Notes under the pieces: model-generated
The model's database searches: none
What the model was told of the DNA's origin: nothing
The model's input: only the letters and a program-made list of their open reading frames with translations
Shown: piece after piece, positions 51,316 to 60,852 of the stretch
How positions within the stretch are numbered: the first letter of the stretch is position 1
How the letters are laid out: the number at the start of each line of letters is the position of its first letter
Assembly: GCA_018262985.1 (NCBI GenBank)
Contig: JADFDI010000001.1
Location: 248,001-312,000 of the forward strand
Length of the DNA stretch: 64,000 bases
Source: Spirochaetota bacterium
Lineage (GTDB): Bacteria > Spirochaetota > Spirochaetia > Treponematales > UBA12059
Direction of reading: 5' to 3'
Program-made: the position numbers and the translations under genes

Positions 51316-52295
51316 GCGTCATCACCTACCGCGAAGCGCTCAACCGCGCCCTCGACGAGGAGCTCGAGCGCGACGGCTCGGTCTTCCTCATGGGCGAGGA
51401 AGTGGCCGAGTACGACGGCGCCTACAAGGTCTCGAAGGGACTCCTCGCCAAGTACGGCGCGCGCCGCGTCGTCGACACGCCCATCACCGAGCTCGGCTTC
51501 ACGGGCCTCGGCGTCGGCGCCGCCATGGCGGGCTTAAGGCCCGTCATCGAGTGGATGACCCACAACTTCGCCCTGCTCGCCCTCGACCAGGTCATCAACG
51601 AGGCCGCCAAGATGCGCTCGATGTCCGGCGGCCAGTTCAAGGTGCCCATCGTCTTCCGCGGACCGAACGGCCCGGCCGAGTACCTGGCGGCCCAGCATTC
51701 GCAGGCCCTCGCCTCGTACTGGGCCCACGTGCCCGGCCTCAAGGTGGTCGCGCCCGCCACGCCGGCGGACGCCTACGGCCTCCTCAAGTCCGCCATACGC
51801 GACGACGACCCCGTGGTCGTGCTCGAGGCCGAGATGGCCTACTCGTGGAAGGGCGAGGTGCCCGACGAAGAGTACCTGACCCCCATCGGCAAGGCCGACC
51901 TCAAGCGCCCGGGTTCCGACGTCTCGATCATCACCTTCGGCAAGCCCCTGAAGATCGCGCTCGAGGCCGCCGAGGCGCTCGCGGCCGAGGGCGTCTCCGC
52001 AGAGGTGCTCGACCTCCGCACGGTGCGCCCTCTCGACGAGGCGGCCATCCGCGAGACCGCCCGCAAGACGGGCCGCGTGGTCGTCGTCGACGAGTCCTGG
52101 CCCGTGGCGAGCGTCGGCAGCCACGTGGCGCACCTCGCCGCGCGGGACGCCTTCGACCGGCTCGACGCCCCCGTGGAGCTCGTCTCCGGCGAGGACGTGC
52201 CCATGCCCTACAACCACGGCCTCGAGCTGGCCGCCCAGCCCTCGGTCGCGAAGATCGTCGCCGCGGCGCACCGCGCGCTCTACAAGGAATCCTGA
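51312..52295 (+). CDS. pdhB: Pyruvate dehydrogenase E1 component, beta subunit
   Basis: 327 residues, the usual size. Motifs include FLMGEEVAEYDGAYKVSKGL, RVVDTPITELGFTGLGVGAA, RPVIEWMTHNFALLALDQVI, GPNGPAEYLAAQHSQAL, and the transketolase C-terminal part with DVSIITFGKPLKIALEAAE, LDLRTVRPLD and EDVPMPYNHGLE. It supplies part of the thiamine diphosphate site and contacts E2. The ATG overlaps the E1alpha stop by four bases; one base separates its stop from the E2 start, so translation is coupled throughout. Confidence 0.95.
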   Translation: MSVITYREALNRALDEELERDGSVFLMGEEVAEYDGAYKVSKGLLAKYGARRVVDTPITELGFTGLGVGAAMAGLRPVIEWMTHNFALLALDQVINEAAKMRSMSGGQFKVPIVFRGPNGPAEYLAAQHSQALASYWAHVPGLKVVAPATPADAYGLLKSAIRDDDPVVVLEAEMAYSWKGEVPDEEYLTPIGKADLKRPGSDVSIITFGKPLKIALEAAEALAAEGVSAEVLDLRTVRPLDEAAIRETARKTGRVVVVDESWPVASVGSHVAHLAARDAFDRLDAPVELVSGEDVPMPYNHGLELAAQPSVAKIVAAAHRALYKES

Positions 52296-52296
52296 A

Positions 52297-53712
52297 ATGG
52301 CTGAACGACTGCTCATGATGGCCCTCTCGCCGACCATGGAGGAGGGCGTGCTCGCGCGCTGGCGCGTGGCCGAGGGCGAGGCCTTCAAGGCCGGCCAGGC
52401 CCTCTGCGAGGTGGAGACCGACAAGGCCACCATGGACTACGAGGCGCCCAAGGCCGCGGTGCTGCTCAAGATCGTCGCGGCCGTCGGGGCCAAGGCCCGC
52501 GTGGGCGAACCCATCGCCGTCATCGGCGCGGCCGGCGAGGATTATTCAGCCCTGCTCGGGAAGGAAACGGGGGGAAGCGCGGGGGAAAACGCCGCGCACG
52601 CCGCAAGCACGGCTTCACCCGCTTCCGGGGCGCGGCCTTCTTCCGGAACGGTCGCCTCCGGCCGCCCGGCGGCGGTCTCCGCGGCGGCTCCTCCCCCGGG
52701 CGGCGCCGACGCGCGTCCGGCGGCGCCCGTGTCGGCCTCCGCTCCGACGGCCCCGGTCGCGCCCGCGGTTCCGTACCCGGCGGCCGGCGGACACGTGCCC
52801 GTCGCGCCGGCAGCTCTGCCGCCTTCCAGCCCGCTCGCCCGCGCGCGAGCCCTCAAGCACGCGGTGGACCTCCGCCTCGTGCGCGGCTCCGGCCCCGGCG
52901 GGCGCGTGGTCGAGCGCGACGTCCTCGAGGCCGCGCGCTCGGGCACGGCGCGCTTCGGCGCTCCGCCGCCGCTCCCAGCGGCACCGGGCTCCGCCGCGGC
53001 AGGCTCCGGCCCCCTCGTCGACGAAGAGCGAGCCGTGGCCGGGAAGCGCGCGGTCATCGCGCGGCGCCTCTCGGAAAGCTTCTTCACGGCGCCGCACTTC
53101 TACCTGAAGCGGACCGTGGACGTCGGGCGGCTCCTTGCCGCGCGCGCGGCCCTCAACGCCGCGCGGGGCGAAAAGCTTTCGCTCAACGCGTACCTGGCCA
53201 AGCTCTCGGCCGTCGCCCTCTCGCGCCACCCGGCCCTCAACGCGGGTTGGAAGCAGAAGCCGGACGGGAGCGCCGTCGTCGAGTACCGCGCGCGGGTGGA
53301 CGTCGCGCTCGCGGTGGCCCTGCCGGACGGGCTCGTCACGCCGGTCGCGCGCGACTGCGGGCGGAAGGGCGTCGCCGCCATCGACGCGGAGTACGCCGCC
53401 CTCATCTCCAAGGCGCGCGCGGGCTCCCTCCTTCCCGAGGAGTATTCCGGCGCCACCTTCACCATCAGCAATCTCGGCAGCTTCGGCGTCGAGGAGTTCA
53501 CGGCCATCATCAACCCGCCGGGCTCGGCCATCCTGGCGGTCGGAGCCGCGCGGAAGGAGCCCTTCGTCAAGGATGACGGCACCCTCGGCGTCCGCGACGC
53601 CATGACGCTCACCCTGGGCTGCGACCACCGCGTGGTCGACGGCGCCGTCGGCGCCGCCTTCCTCGCCGAGCTCGCCGCCCTGATCGAAGAACCTCTGGCG
53701 GCCCTGCTATAA
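52297..53712 (+). CDS. pdhC: Dihydrolipoamide acetyltransferase (E2 of PDH)
   Basis: 471 residues forming the core of the complex. A single lipoyl domain (1-80) carries the modified lysine in VETDKATMDYE. A long Ala/Pro/Gly linker (about 85-175) leads to the peripheral-subunit-binding domain (SSPLARARALKHAVDLRLVR, then GPGGRVVERDVLE) and the catalytic domain with TFTISNLGSFGVEEFTAIIN and the active-site motif CDHRVVDGAVGAAF. It accepts the acetyl group on lipoate and passes it to CoA. The lipoate ligase at the head of the cluster probably modifies it. It is followed by a repeat region, then E3. Confidence 0.95.
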   Translation: MAERLLMMALSPTMEEGVLARWRVAEGEAFKAGQALCEVETDKATMDYEAPKAAVLLKIVAAVGAKARVGEPIAVIGAAGEDYSALLGKETGGSAGENAAHAASTASPASGARPSSGTVASGRPAAVSAAAPPPGGADARPAAPVSASAPTAPVAPAVPYPAAGGHVPVAPAALPPSSPLARARALKHAVDLRLVRGSGPGGRVVERDVLEAARSGTARFGAPPPLPAAPGSAAAGSGPLVDEERAVAGKRAVIARRLSESFFTAPHFYLKRTVDVGRLLAARAALNAARGEKLSLNAYLAKLSAVALSRHPALNAGWKQKPDGSAVVEYRARVDVALAVALPDGLVTPVARDCGRKGVAAIDAEYAALISKARAGSLLPEEYSGATFTISNLGSFGVEEFTAIINPPGSAILAVGAARKEPFVKDDGTLGVRDAMTLTLGCDHRVVDGAVGAAFLAELAALIEEPLAALL

Positions 53713-53729
53713 CTAGAAGACCACGGAGA

Positions 53730-53897
53730 CACGGAGGCACGGAGGAAAGAGGGAGAAAGCAAGAGAAGCTGCTCAGGAATCGGTACTCGATCGTTTCCTC
53801 TCCCTCTTCCCTGCGTCGCTTCGCTCCGCTTTCGGCATGGAAAGATTGAAGTGCGCACTAGCGCGCGCAGCCTCATCCCAAACTCCGTGCCTCCGTG
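53730..53897. repeat. Inverted repeat between pdhC and lpd
   Basis: CACGGAGGCACGGAG (53730-53744) is matched exactly by its reverse complement at 53883-53897, inside a wider block starting CCACGGAGACACGGAGGCAC. The arms enclose a less GC-rich 138-base stretch with no gene. Related to the sequence at 48.74 kb. It resembles the common CCACGGAG..CACGGAGG type of dispersed intergenic repeat. Confidence 0.65.
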
Positions 53898-53910
53898 GTT
53901 GATTTTCCCG

Positions 53911-53919
53911 TGGTATGCT
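53911..53919 (+). promoter_or_regulatory. Extended -10 element of lpd
   Basis: TGGTATGCT, about 20 bases before the ATG at 53940, immediately after the inverted repeat; suggests E3 can be transcribed separately from E1-E2. Confidence 0.4.
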
Positions 53920-53939
53920 CCAACGGAAAGGAAACCTGA

Positions 53940-55352
53940 ATGGCTGACTACATGTACGACGTGGCGATAATCGGGGCGGGGCCGGGCGGGTACGTGGCCG
54001 GCATCCGCGCGGGACAGCTCGGGCTCAGGGCCTGCGTCATCGAGAAGGACAAGCCGGGCGGCGTCTGCCTCAACGTGGGCTGCATCCCGTCGAAGGCGCT
54101 CATCCGCCAGGCGGAGCTCTTCCACGACGGCAAGGCGGCCCTCGAGGCCGCCGGCGCCACCGTGGACCTCTCAGGCTGGACCTACCGGCCCGCCTGGAAG
54201 AAGAGCCGCGACGCGGCCGCGAAGCTTTCGCGCGGCGTCCAGTTCCTGCTCAAGAAGAACGGCGTGGATTATATCGAGGGAAGCGCGCGGCTCTCCGGCG
54301 CGCGCGAGGTGGAGCTCGAGGGCGGCCGGAAGATCACCGCCGCCGCCGTCATCGTGGCCACGGGCTCGCGGCCGCGCGAATTGCCCGGCTTCGAATTCGA
54401 CGAAGACCGCGTGCTCTCGAGCACGGGCGCCCTCATGCTCGAGGAAGTCCCGAAGAGCCTCGCCGTGCTCGGCGCGGGCGCCATCGGCATGGAGCTGGCC
54501 TTCGTCATGAACGCCTTCGGCGCCAAGGTGACCGTGGTCGAGCTCCTCGACCGCGCCCTGCCGCTCGAGGACGAGGAGACGGCCGCCGTCGTGGCCAAGG
54601 AGTTCAAGCGCTCCGGCATCGAGATCCTGACCGGCGCCAAGGCCCTCGGCGTCGATCGTTCCGCCGACGGGATCAAGCTCCGCGTGCAGGCGAAGGACGG
54701 GACCGAATCGACCGTCGAGGCGGAGCGCCTCCTCGTCGGCGTGGGCCGCGCGCCCAACACCGCGGGGCTCGGGCTCGAGGAGCTCGGCGTCAGGCTCGAG
54801 CGCGGCTACGTGCGCGTCGGCGACTATATGGAAACCAACGTCGCGGGCGTCTACGCCATCGGCGACATCGCGCCGAGCCTCCAGCTGGCCCACGTGGCCA
54901 GCAAGGAAGGCGAGATCGCGGCCGAGCACATCGCGCACGTCCTCAAGGGCTCGCCGCTCCCGAAGGAAAAACGCGTGGATCCGCTCCTCGTGCCGAGCGC
55001 CGTCTACTGCGAGCCGCAGGTCGGCAGCTTCGGCCTCTCCGAGGCCAAGGCGAAAGAAACCGGCGTACGCCACGCGGTGGCGCGCTTCCCCTTCCGCGGC
55101 ATCGGCAAGGCGGTGGCCACCGAGGCGCCCGAGGGAATGGTCAAACTGGTCTACGACCCCGAGACCACGGAAATCCTCGGCGCAAGCGTGGTCGGCGCGG
55201 CCGCCACGGAAGTGGTCCACGAGCTCCTGCTCGCCAAGGGCGCCGAGCTCCTCGCCGAGGACCTCGCGGACCTGGTGCACGCGCACCCGACCATCAGCGA
55301 GGGCGTCATGGAAGCAGCGCGCGCCGCCCTCGGCCGCGCGGTGCACGCCTAG
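53940..55352 (+). CDS. lpd: Dihydrolipoamide dehydrogenase (E3)
   Basis: 470 residues; reoxidises dihydrolipoamide of E2 with FAD and NAD+. The FAD fingerprint is VAIIGAGPGGYVAGIRAGQL; the redox disulfide is in GGVCLNVGCIPSK (Cys43, Cys48); the NAD motif is LAVLGAGAIGMELAFVMNAF; GVYAIGDIA marks the second FAD contact; and the C-terminal HAHPTISEG gives the catalytic His-Glu pair. GGAAAGGAA lies before the ATG. It is set apart from E2 by a 227-base repeat-containing gap with its own -10. MtfA follows by seven bases. Confidence 0.96.
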   Translation: MADYMYDVAIIGAGPGGYVAGIRAGQLGLRACVIEKDKPGGVCLNVGCIPSKALIRQAELFHDGKAALEAAGATVDLSGWTYRPAWKKSRDAAAKLSRGVQFLLKKNGVDYIEGSARLSGAREVELEGGRKITAAAVIVATGSRPRELPGFEFDEDRVLSSTGALMLEEVPKSLAVLGAGAIGMELAFVMNAFGAKVTVVELLDRALPLEDEETAAVVAKEFKRSGIEILTGAKALGVDRSADGIKLRVQAKDGTESTVEAERLLVGVGRAPNTAGLGLEELGVRLERGYVRVGDYMETNVAGVYAIGDIAPSLQLAHVASKEGEIAAEHIAHVLKGSPLPKEKRVDPLLVPSAVYCEPQVGSFGLSEAKAKETGVRHAVARFPFRGIGKAVATEAPEGMVKLVYDPETTEILGASVVGAAATEVVHELLLAKGAELLAEDLADLVHAHPTISEGVMEAARAALGRAVHA

Positions 55353-55359
55353 TCGCGCC

Positions 55360-56187
55360 GTGGGCCCCGTCGCCTGGCTCCGCGAAAAGCGGCGCGAGAA
55401 GCTCGCCGCCCTCCACCCCGTCGACGACGAGGCCTGGGACCGGGCCGTCAGGCACCACCGCGTGCTCGACGGCCTTTCCCCGGAGGAGCTCGCGAAGCTG
55501 CGCTCCATGGCGGCGGCCTTCCTAGCCGAGAAGAAATTCGTCGAGGCGCGCGGAGCCGTCGCGGACGCGGACGCGCGGCTCTCGATCGCGGTGCAGGCCT
55601 GCCTGCCCCTCCTCGAGCTGGGCCTGCGCTGGTACGACGACTGGGAGACCGTCATCCTCGTGCCGAAGGAATTCAACTACACGCGGCGCGAAGTGGACCC
55701 CTCGGGCATCGTCACGGAATGGGACGACGAGCTCGCGGGGCAGGTGCTCGAGCTCGGGCCGGTGGTGCTCTCGCTCCGCGACGTCGACGCCTCGGGCTGG
55801 GGCGACGGCTTCAACGTGGTCATCCACGAGTTCGCGCACAAGCTCGACGAGCGCGACGGCGAGCTGGACGGCTGCCCCCCGCTCCACCGCGGGGTGTCGG
55901 CCTCCGCGTGGCGCAAGGCCTTTCAGGCCGCCTGGACCGACTTCTCCGAGCGGGCGAAGAAGCCGGCGCCCTGGGGCAAGCGGAAGCGCGGGAAAGGCGC
56001 GCTTCCCCTCGATTCCTACGCGGCCGAGAGCCCCGACGAGTTCTTCGCGGTGGCCTGCGAGTACTTCTTCGAGCGCCCCTTCCGCCTCCGCGACGCCTAC
56101 CCGGAGGTGTACGCGGTCATGAAGGATTTTTTCCGCCAGGATCCGGCGGAGCGCCTCGCGCGGGCGGGATTGATCGGCCGCGCCTGA
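55360..56187 (+). CDS. mtfA: MtfA-like zinc peptidase
   Basis: 275 residues. The zinc motif VIHEFAHKLDERDG (His156, Glu157, His160) and the downstream ESPDEFFAVACEYFFE segment match MtfA, a peptidase that in E. coli binds the glucose repressor Mlc. Other family landmarks are LVPKEFNYTRREVDPSGIVT and GPVVLSLRDVDASGWGDGFN. No Mlc gene is visible here, so any link to sugar regulation is unknown. GTG 55360 starts seven bases after lpd and the gene is probably co-transcribed. A following 171-base gap carries the chemoreceptor promoter. Confidence 0.9.
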   Translation: MGPVAWLREKRREKLAALHPVDDEAWDRAVRHHRVLDGLSPEELAKLRSMAAAFLAEKKFVEARGAVADADARLSIAVQACLPLLELGLRWYDDWETVILVPKEFNYTRREVDPSGIVTEWDDELAGQVLELGPVVLSLRDVDASGWGDGFNVVIHEFAHKLDERDGELDGCPPLHRGVSASAWRKAFQAAWTDFSERAKKPAPWGKRKRGKGALPLDSYAAESPDEFFAVACEYFFERPFRLRDAYPEVYAVMKDFFRQDPAERLARAGLIGRA

Positions 56188-56225
56188 GCGACCGCGCGCT
56201 CCCTCGCCGCGGGGCGGGCCTTCCC

Positions 56226-56254
56226 TTGCAATGAAGCCCTCAAATCTCTATTAT
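56226..56254 (+). promoter_or_regulatory. Promoter of the chemoreceptor gene
   Basis: TTGCAA (56226-56231), 17 bases, TATTAT (56249-56254), leaving a leader of about 100 bases before ATG 56359. It resembles a housekeeping-sigma promoter rather than a flagellar sigma-28 type. Confidence 0.6.
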
Positions 56255-56358
56255 ATCCATAAGACGGTTCCCACGGGGTACGCGCGCCCTGCGCCGCGTT
56301 CAGCGCCTCCTCCCCGATCCCGGGTCCGCCCCGAAAACCGGACCGTCGCGGAAACGCC

Positions 56359-58512
56359 ATGAAAATCAGGACCAGAATCTCGCTCGCCCTCATGGGCACG
56401 GGCCTCGTCGCGACGCTCGCCTTCGGGGCGGTGGCCGCGCTCGCCGTCTCGGGGAACGCCCGCTCGATGGCCGACAGCAACCTCGGCTCCCAGCTCGGGG
56501 CGGTGGGACGTTCGATCGACCTCTTCCTCGACCAGGCGTCCGAGCGGCTGCCCGCCCTCGCGGAGGATGACGCCGTCAGGTCGGGCCTCGGCGCGCTGCC
56601 CGGCTCCCCGGGCTCGGGAGATCCGGCCGCGGCCCGGGAACTCGAGGCGCTGCGCGCCCGGCTGGACGGGGAGCTCGCCGCCGCCCCGCTCCTCACGGAA
56701 ATCCTCCTGGCCGACGACTCGGGGGGCAGGCTCCGCGCGCCTTCGACCCTGGCCGCCGAATTCGGCGACGCGCGCGAGGAGGGCTGGTACCTCGCCGCGA
56801 CCGGTTCGCCGGAAGGCGTGAGCGTCGGAGAACCGCGCCTGGCTTCGAGCGGAGCGACCACCCTCGCGCTCTCGACCGGCGTCCGGGACGCGCGTGGCGC
56901 GTGGCGCGGCGCCCTGGGGGTCCGGATCGACGCGACGGAGCTCCGCGACATGCTGCAGGCCCTCAAGGTCGGGGCGGCCGGCTTCGCGATCCTGTCCACC
57001 GGCTCGGGCGAGATCATCGCGAATCCCCGCGACTTCACCGCGGTCGGCACCGCGCTCGGAAGCGCTTCGGGCGGCGCCCTGCGCGTCGTCGCGGAGGGGG
57101 GACTCGCCGAGCTCAGGACCGTGGCCTATCGCGGCGATACCTGGCTGCAGCGCAGCGTCGCGATCGACCGGGGTCTCGTCCTCCACGGCTTCGTCCCCCT
57201 GTCCGAGGTCTACGACCCGGTCTTCGAGATCCTGCTCATGCTCGGCGCGACGGCGACGGGGCTCATCGCCCTCGCCCTGCTGTCCGCCCGCTTCCTCTCC
57301 GCGCGGGTATCGAAGCCCGTCGTCGCCGTGGCCTCGCGCCTCTCGGAGGTGGCGGACGGCGGCGGAAACCTGTCCGCGAGCCTCGCGGTCGAGTCGAACG
57401 ACGAGGCCGGCGACCTCGCGCGGCACTTCAACCGCTTCGCCGCCACGCTCCGTACGCTCTTCGGCGGCGTCAAGTCGCACGCCGAGCGCCTGCTCTCATC
57501 CTATGAAGAGCTCAACGCGGCCATCGCCGAGAACTCCGCCAGCGTGCGCGAGCTCGCGGCGGGAAACCGCAGCGCCTCGGAGACGGCGCAGACGCACGCG
57601 GGACTCGTGTCGGCCGCGGCCGGCGCCATCGAGGAAAGCGTCCGGGAGCTCGACGCCCTGCAGGCGGCGGTCGACGAGGCGGAGGCGACCGCCGCCCGGG
57701 CCGTCGAGGCTTCGGACAGGGGCTCGGTCCATCTTGAGGCCGCCGGAACGCTGGCGGAGCGGAACGACCGCTCCGCGGACGAGCTGCTCGGCGCCGCCGT
57801 CGAGGGCGACTCGGCCCTGCGCGAGCTGGACGGAGCCGGACGGGAGCTCGCCCTGGCGGCCGCGCGCATCCGCGATATGACCGCGCTCATCCTCAACATC
57901 TCTTCGCGCACCAACCTGCTCGCCATGAACGCGGCCGTCGAGGCCGCCCACGCGGGCGACGCCGGCGCCGGCTTCGCGGTCGTCGCCGAGGAGATCCGGA
58001 ACCTCGCCGACCAGAGCTCGCGCGGCGCCAAGGACATCCGCGACGCGACGCGCGCCATCTCGGAAGCCGCGGGCCGCAACCTGGAGCGCTCGGCCACCGC
58101 GCTCGACGCCTTCGGCCGCGTCCGGGGGCGCTCGGAGACGGTCAAGGAAATCGCCCGGGACATCGCGGGCGGCGTGCGCGGGCAGCACGAGGCGAACGCG
58201 ATCATCCGCGAGGGGCTCGCGGCGCTCTCCGCCGCCCTCGAGCGCGCGGTCGAGGCGGCCCGTCGCGAGGCGGAGCGCGGCGCGGCCGCGGCCCAGGCCC
58301 TCCGCGACGCCGAACGCCTGGCCGGGGAAATCGCGGCGGGGCGGCTCGAGGAGCGCCTGGCCATGGACGAGCAGGAACGCGCGATGGAGAGCATGCAGGA
58401 CGTTTCCGCGGAAGTCGGCAAGGTGGCGCGCGAACTGCGCGACGCCATGGGACGTTTCCGGCTCGGAAGCGACGATGCCGAGGCGCGGACGCGGGGGGAA
58501 GATCGCGATTGA
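56359..58512 (+). CDS. Methyl-accepting chemotaxis protein
   Basis: 717 residues. Two membrane helices (about 8-30 and 290-312) flank a Cache-type sensing domain ([55 protein letters not shown]). A HAMP domain follows ([20 protein letters not shown]), then a long signalling coiled coil with the hairpin tip [20 protein letters not shown] and [18 protein letters not shown], the spirochaete-like form of the conserved tip. No CheR-tethering pentapeptide is visible at the C-terminus. It should report a small ligand to CheA/CheW. The PP2C sensor gene begins 31 bases downstream but has its own promoter. Confidence 0.94.
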   Translation: MKIRTRISLALMGTGLVATLAFGAVAALAVSGNARSMADSNLGSQLGAVGRSIDLFLDQASERLPALAEDDAVRSGLGALPGSPGSGDPAAARELEALRARLDGELAAAPLLTEILLADDSGGRLRAPSTLAAEFGDAREEGWYLAATGSPEGVSVGEPRLASSGATTLALSTGVRDARGAWRGALGVRIDATELRDMLQALKVGAAGFAILSTGSGEIIANPRDFTAVGTALGSASGGALRVVAEGGLAELRTVAYRGDTWLQRSVAIDRGLVLHGFVPLSEVYDPVFEILLMLGATATGLIALALLSARFLSARVSKPVVAVASRLSEVADGGGNLSASLAVESNDEAGDLARHFNRFAATLRTLFGGVKSHAERLLSSYEELNAAIAENSASVRELAAGNRSASETAQTHAGLVSAAAGAIEESVRELDALQAAVDEAEATAARAVEASDRGSVHLEAAGTLAERNDRSADELLGAAVEGDSALRELDGAGRELALAAARIRDMTALILNISSRTNLLAMNAAVEAAHAGDAGAGFAVVAEEIRNLADQSSRGAKDIRDATRAISEAAGRNLERSATALDAFGRVRGRSETVKEIARDIAGGVRGQHEANAIIREGLAALSAALERAVEAARREAERGAAAAQALRDAERLAGEIAAGRLEERLAMDEQERAMESMQDVSAEVGKVARELRDAMGRFRLGSDDAEARTRGEDRD

Positions 58513-58537
58513 CCGCGGGCCGCAAAGGTCGTAGAGT
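58509..58537 (+). promoter_or_regulatory. Leaderless promoter of the PP2C sensor gene
   Basis: TTGACC (58509-58514, overlapping the chemoreceptor stop), 17 bases, TAGAGT (58532-58537), six bases, GTG 58544. Confidence 0.6.
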
Positions 58538-58543
58538 CTTGCC

Positions 58544-60724
58544 GTGCGCACCGTCAACCGCATCGCAGTCGTGCTCGCCCTCGTCGCCCTCTCGCCGGTC
58601 GGGCTCGGGGCCCTTCCCGTCGACCTGACCCTCTCGGAGCTCCGCGTGGCGAGGGGCTTCCGCCAGGACAGCCTCGCCACCCTGCCTGATCCCACCGACC
58701 CGGACTGGGCGCGCGTCAGGCCGACCCGCGGCGAGCGGCCGCTCATGATACGCGATCTCGGCGTGCGGGGCGCCGGCCCCTGGCGGCCCTTCGACCTGAC
58801 GCCGGACCCGGTGCAGGAATGGACCCTCGTCTGGCCCTTCGAGGCGGACCTGGGCCTGCTCAACGCGAGCGACCCGGCCGTCTTCCTTTCCCACGTCGGG
58901 CAGGGCTGGGAGCTCTACCTGAACGGGCAGCTGCTCCGCGACGAGCTCGAGCGGACGGGCGACGGCTCGCTCGTCCGAGAGCGCTCGTTCCGCAACGTCC
59001 TCGTGCCCATCGACAAACGGGCCCTCAAGCAGGGCACCAACATCCTCGCCATCCGCATAGCCGGCGATCCGCAGAACGACCGGACCGGCCTCAACCTGTC
59101 GGGGCCCTACCTGATCGACCGCTACGTGCGCCTCCGCGCCCGGACCCTCGAGTATCCGGAGCTGATGCTGGCGGGCGTCTTCTTCTTCTTCGCGCTCTAC
59201 CACATCCTCCTCTTCGCGCTCAGGCCGGCCTTCAAGTCCTACCTCGCCTACGGGGCGAGCACGCTCGGCCTGGCAGTCTACCTGGTCGCGCGGTCCAACG
59301 TGGCGGTCATGGCCATAGGCGACTCCGCGATACCGCGCCGCGTCGAGTACGGCGCGCTCTTCGTCGTGGTGCCGCTCGTCGTGGCGTTCTTCGACGTGGT
59401 GGTCCGCAAGAAGGTTTCGCTCTTCGCCTGGATCTACCTGGGCTTCGCCGTCGCGCTCGCGGCGGGGGCCGCGTTCCTGCAGCCGGAAATATTCCTTTAC
59501 GCGTGGCAGCTGGCCAGCGTGCCCGCCGTCATCTGGGTGCTGGGCTTCGACATCGCCGCGCCCGTGATGAGGAGCGCCCGGCTCGAGCTGGCGGCGCTCG
59601 ATCCGAAGGCCTTTCCCGGCGACCGCCTCTTGGCCTTCGTCCGGGGCGCGGCGCGCTCCGAGGGCGGGCAGATTTCCATAGCGGTGCTGCTGGCCGCCGC
59701 GGCCTCCATCGCCGACATCCTGATAGTCAATTCCGGCGGTTCGCCGCGCTTCACCCGCTGGGCCTTCCTGGTGCTGGTGCTCGGTACCGGCGCCGTGCTG
59801 GCGCGCGGTCAGGCGCTGGCGGTGGCCCGCACCGAGGCGCTCAACGACAGCCTCGGCGCGAAGGTCGAGGAGCGCACGCGAGAGCTGGCCGAGGCGGCGG
59901 ACGCGCAGAAGGCCCTGACCGCGGAGGTCGAAAAATCCAACCGCGAGCTGGTGGCCGCGTCCGAGGCGTCCGCGCGCGACATGGCCATGGCCGTGGCCGT
60001 CCAGCGCGGCTTCCTCCCGGTCTACCCGCCCTCCGAGTCCGAGTGGGACCTGGCCGTGGAATACCGGCCCGTCTCGGGCGTTTCCGGCGACTTCTACGAC
60101 TTCTACGTCGAGAACGGCCGCTTCGAGGGACTAGCGATCGGCGACGTCTCGGGCCACGGCATCGCATCGGGGCTCATCTCGGTGCTCTCGCGCTCCGTGT
60201 TCGAGCGCCGCTTCCACGAAAGCCGCGGGGAGCCGCTTTCGGTCTTCCTCGAGCGCGCCAACGAGGAGCTCCAGGAGGAACTCGCCGCGGTCGACAACTA
60301 CCTGACCTGCCTGGTGGTGCGACCCGCCGGCGAGCGGCTCGAGTACGTCAACGCGGCGCACACCGAGCCGATCTTCCGGCGCGCGGGGTCGCGGACCGCT
60401 TCCGTGCTGGCGCCCAAGGGCGCCGACGACTACAAGGGCCCGCCGCTCGGACTCGAGGACATCGCCTCCACCGCGCGCCAGCTTTCCTTCCGCATGGGAC
60501 CGGGCGACATCCTGCTCGTGTACACGGACGGCCTCGTGGAAGGCAAGAACGCGCGCGGCGAACTCTACGGCATGGAGCGCCTGCTCGCGAGCGTCGGACG
60601 GGCGCCCGAGCGGAAGATCTCCGCGCGGGTCGTGCTCGAGGGCATCATGGCCGACTTCGACGCGTGGACCGACCCCTCGAAGGTGGCCGACGACCTCACC
60701 GCCATCGTGCTGGTGAGGAAATAG
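58544..60724 (+). CDS. Membrane sensor with PP2C/SpoIIE phosphatase output
   Basis: 726 residues. A signal peptide precedes a jelly-roll-like extracellular domain (to about 190; VGQGWELYLNGQLLRDE, KQGTNILAIRIAGDP), like the extracellular part of 7TM-DISM sensors. Seven hydrophobic helices follow (about 205-430), then a coiled coil (AKVEERTRELAEAADAQK) and a PP2C/SpoIIE serine phosphatase domain with the metal-binding VSGVSGDFYDF and IGDVSGHGIASGLIS, and YTDGLVEGKNARGE and KVADDLTAIVLV. It probably controls an anti-sigma-antagonist partner-switching pathway. No anti-sigma genes are adjacent. GTG start has no ribosome site. Confidence 0.9.
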   Translation: MRTVNRIAVVLALVALSPVGLGALPVDLTLSELRVARGFRQDSLATLPDPTDPDWARVRPTRGERPLMIRDLGVRGAGPWRPFDLTPDPVQEWTLVWPFEADLGLLNASDPAVFLSHVGQGWELYLNGQLLRDELERTGDGSLVRERSFRNVLVPIDKRALKQGTNILAIRIAGDPQNDRTGLNLSGPYLIDRYVRLRARTLEYPELMLAGVFFFFALYHILLFALRPAFKSYLAYGASTLGLAVYLVARSNVAVMAIGDSAIPRRVEYGALFVVVPLVVAFFDVVVRKKVSLFAWIYLGFAVALAAGAAFLQPEIFLYAWQLASVPAVIWVLGFDIAAPVMRSARLELAALDPKAFPGDRLLAFVRGAARSEGGQISIAVLLAAAASIADILIVNSGGSPRFTRWAFLVLVLGTGAVLARGQALAVARTEALNDSLGAKVEERTRELAEAADAQKALTAEVEKSNRELVAASEASARDMAMAVAVQRGFLPVYPPSESEWDLAVEYRPVSGVSGDFYDFYVENGRFEGLAIGDVSGHGIASGLISVLSRSVFERRFHESRGEPLSVFLERANEELQEELAAVDNYLTCLVVRPAGERLEYVNAAHTEPIFRRAGSRTASVLAPKGADDYKGPPLGLEDIASTARQLSFRMGPGDILLVYTDGLVEGKNARGELYGMERLLASVGRAPERKISARVVLEGIMADFDAWTDPSKVADDLTAIVLVRK

Positions 60725-60816
60725 GCGGCGCTCCTTCCGCGGGAGCGGCGGGCGGTTCCGGTCCGGACCGGCGACTCTCGCGTTTCCGCGCCCGTCCCGC
60801 GCGGACTCCGCGTCCC

Positions 60817-60846
60817 TTGCCCCCGTCGCCCGCTTCGGATTAGCAT
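60817..60846 (+). promoter_or_regulatory. Leaderless promoter of rpiB
   Basis: TTGCCC (60817-60822), 18 bases, TAGCAT (60841-60846), six bases, ATG 60853; no Shine-Dalgarno site. Confidence 0.5.
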
Positions 60847-60852
60847 CGAGCC

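Noticed and set aside
51312-52295. An acetoin or branched-chain 2-oxo acid dehydrogenase instead of PDH
   Set aside because: Not fully excluded, but there are no acetoin or branched-chain genes around, and gene sizes and motifs fit PDH best.
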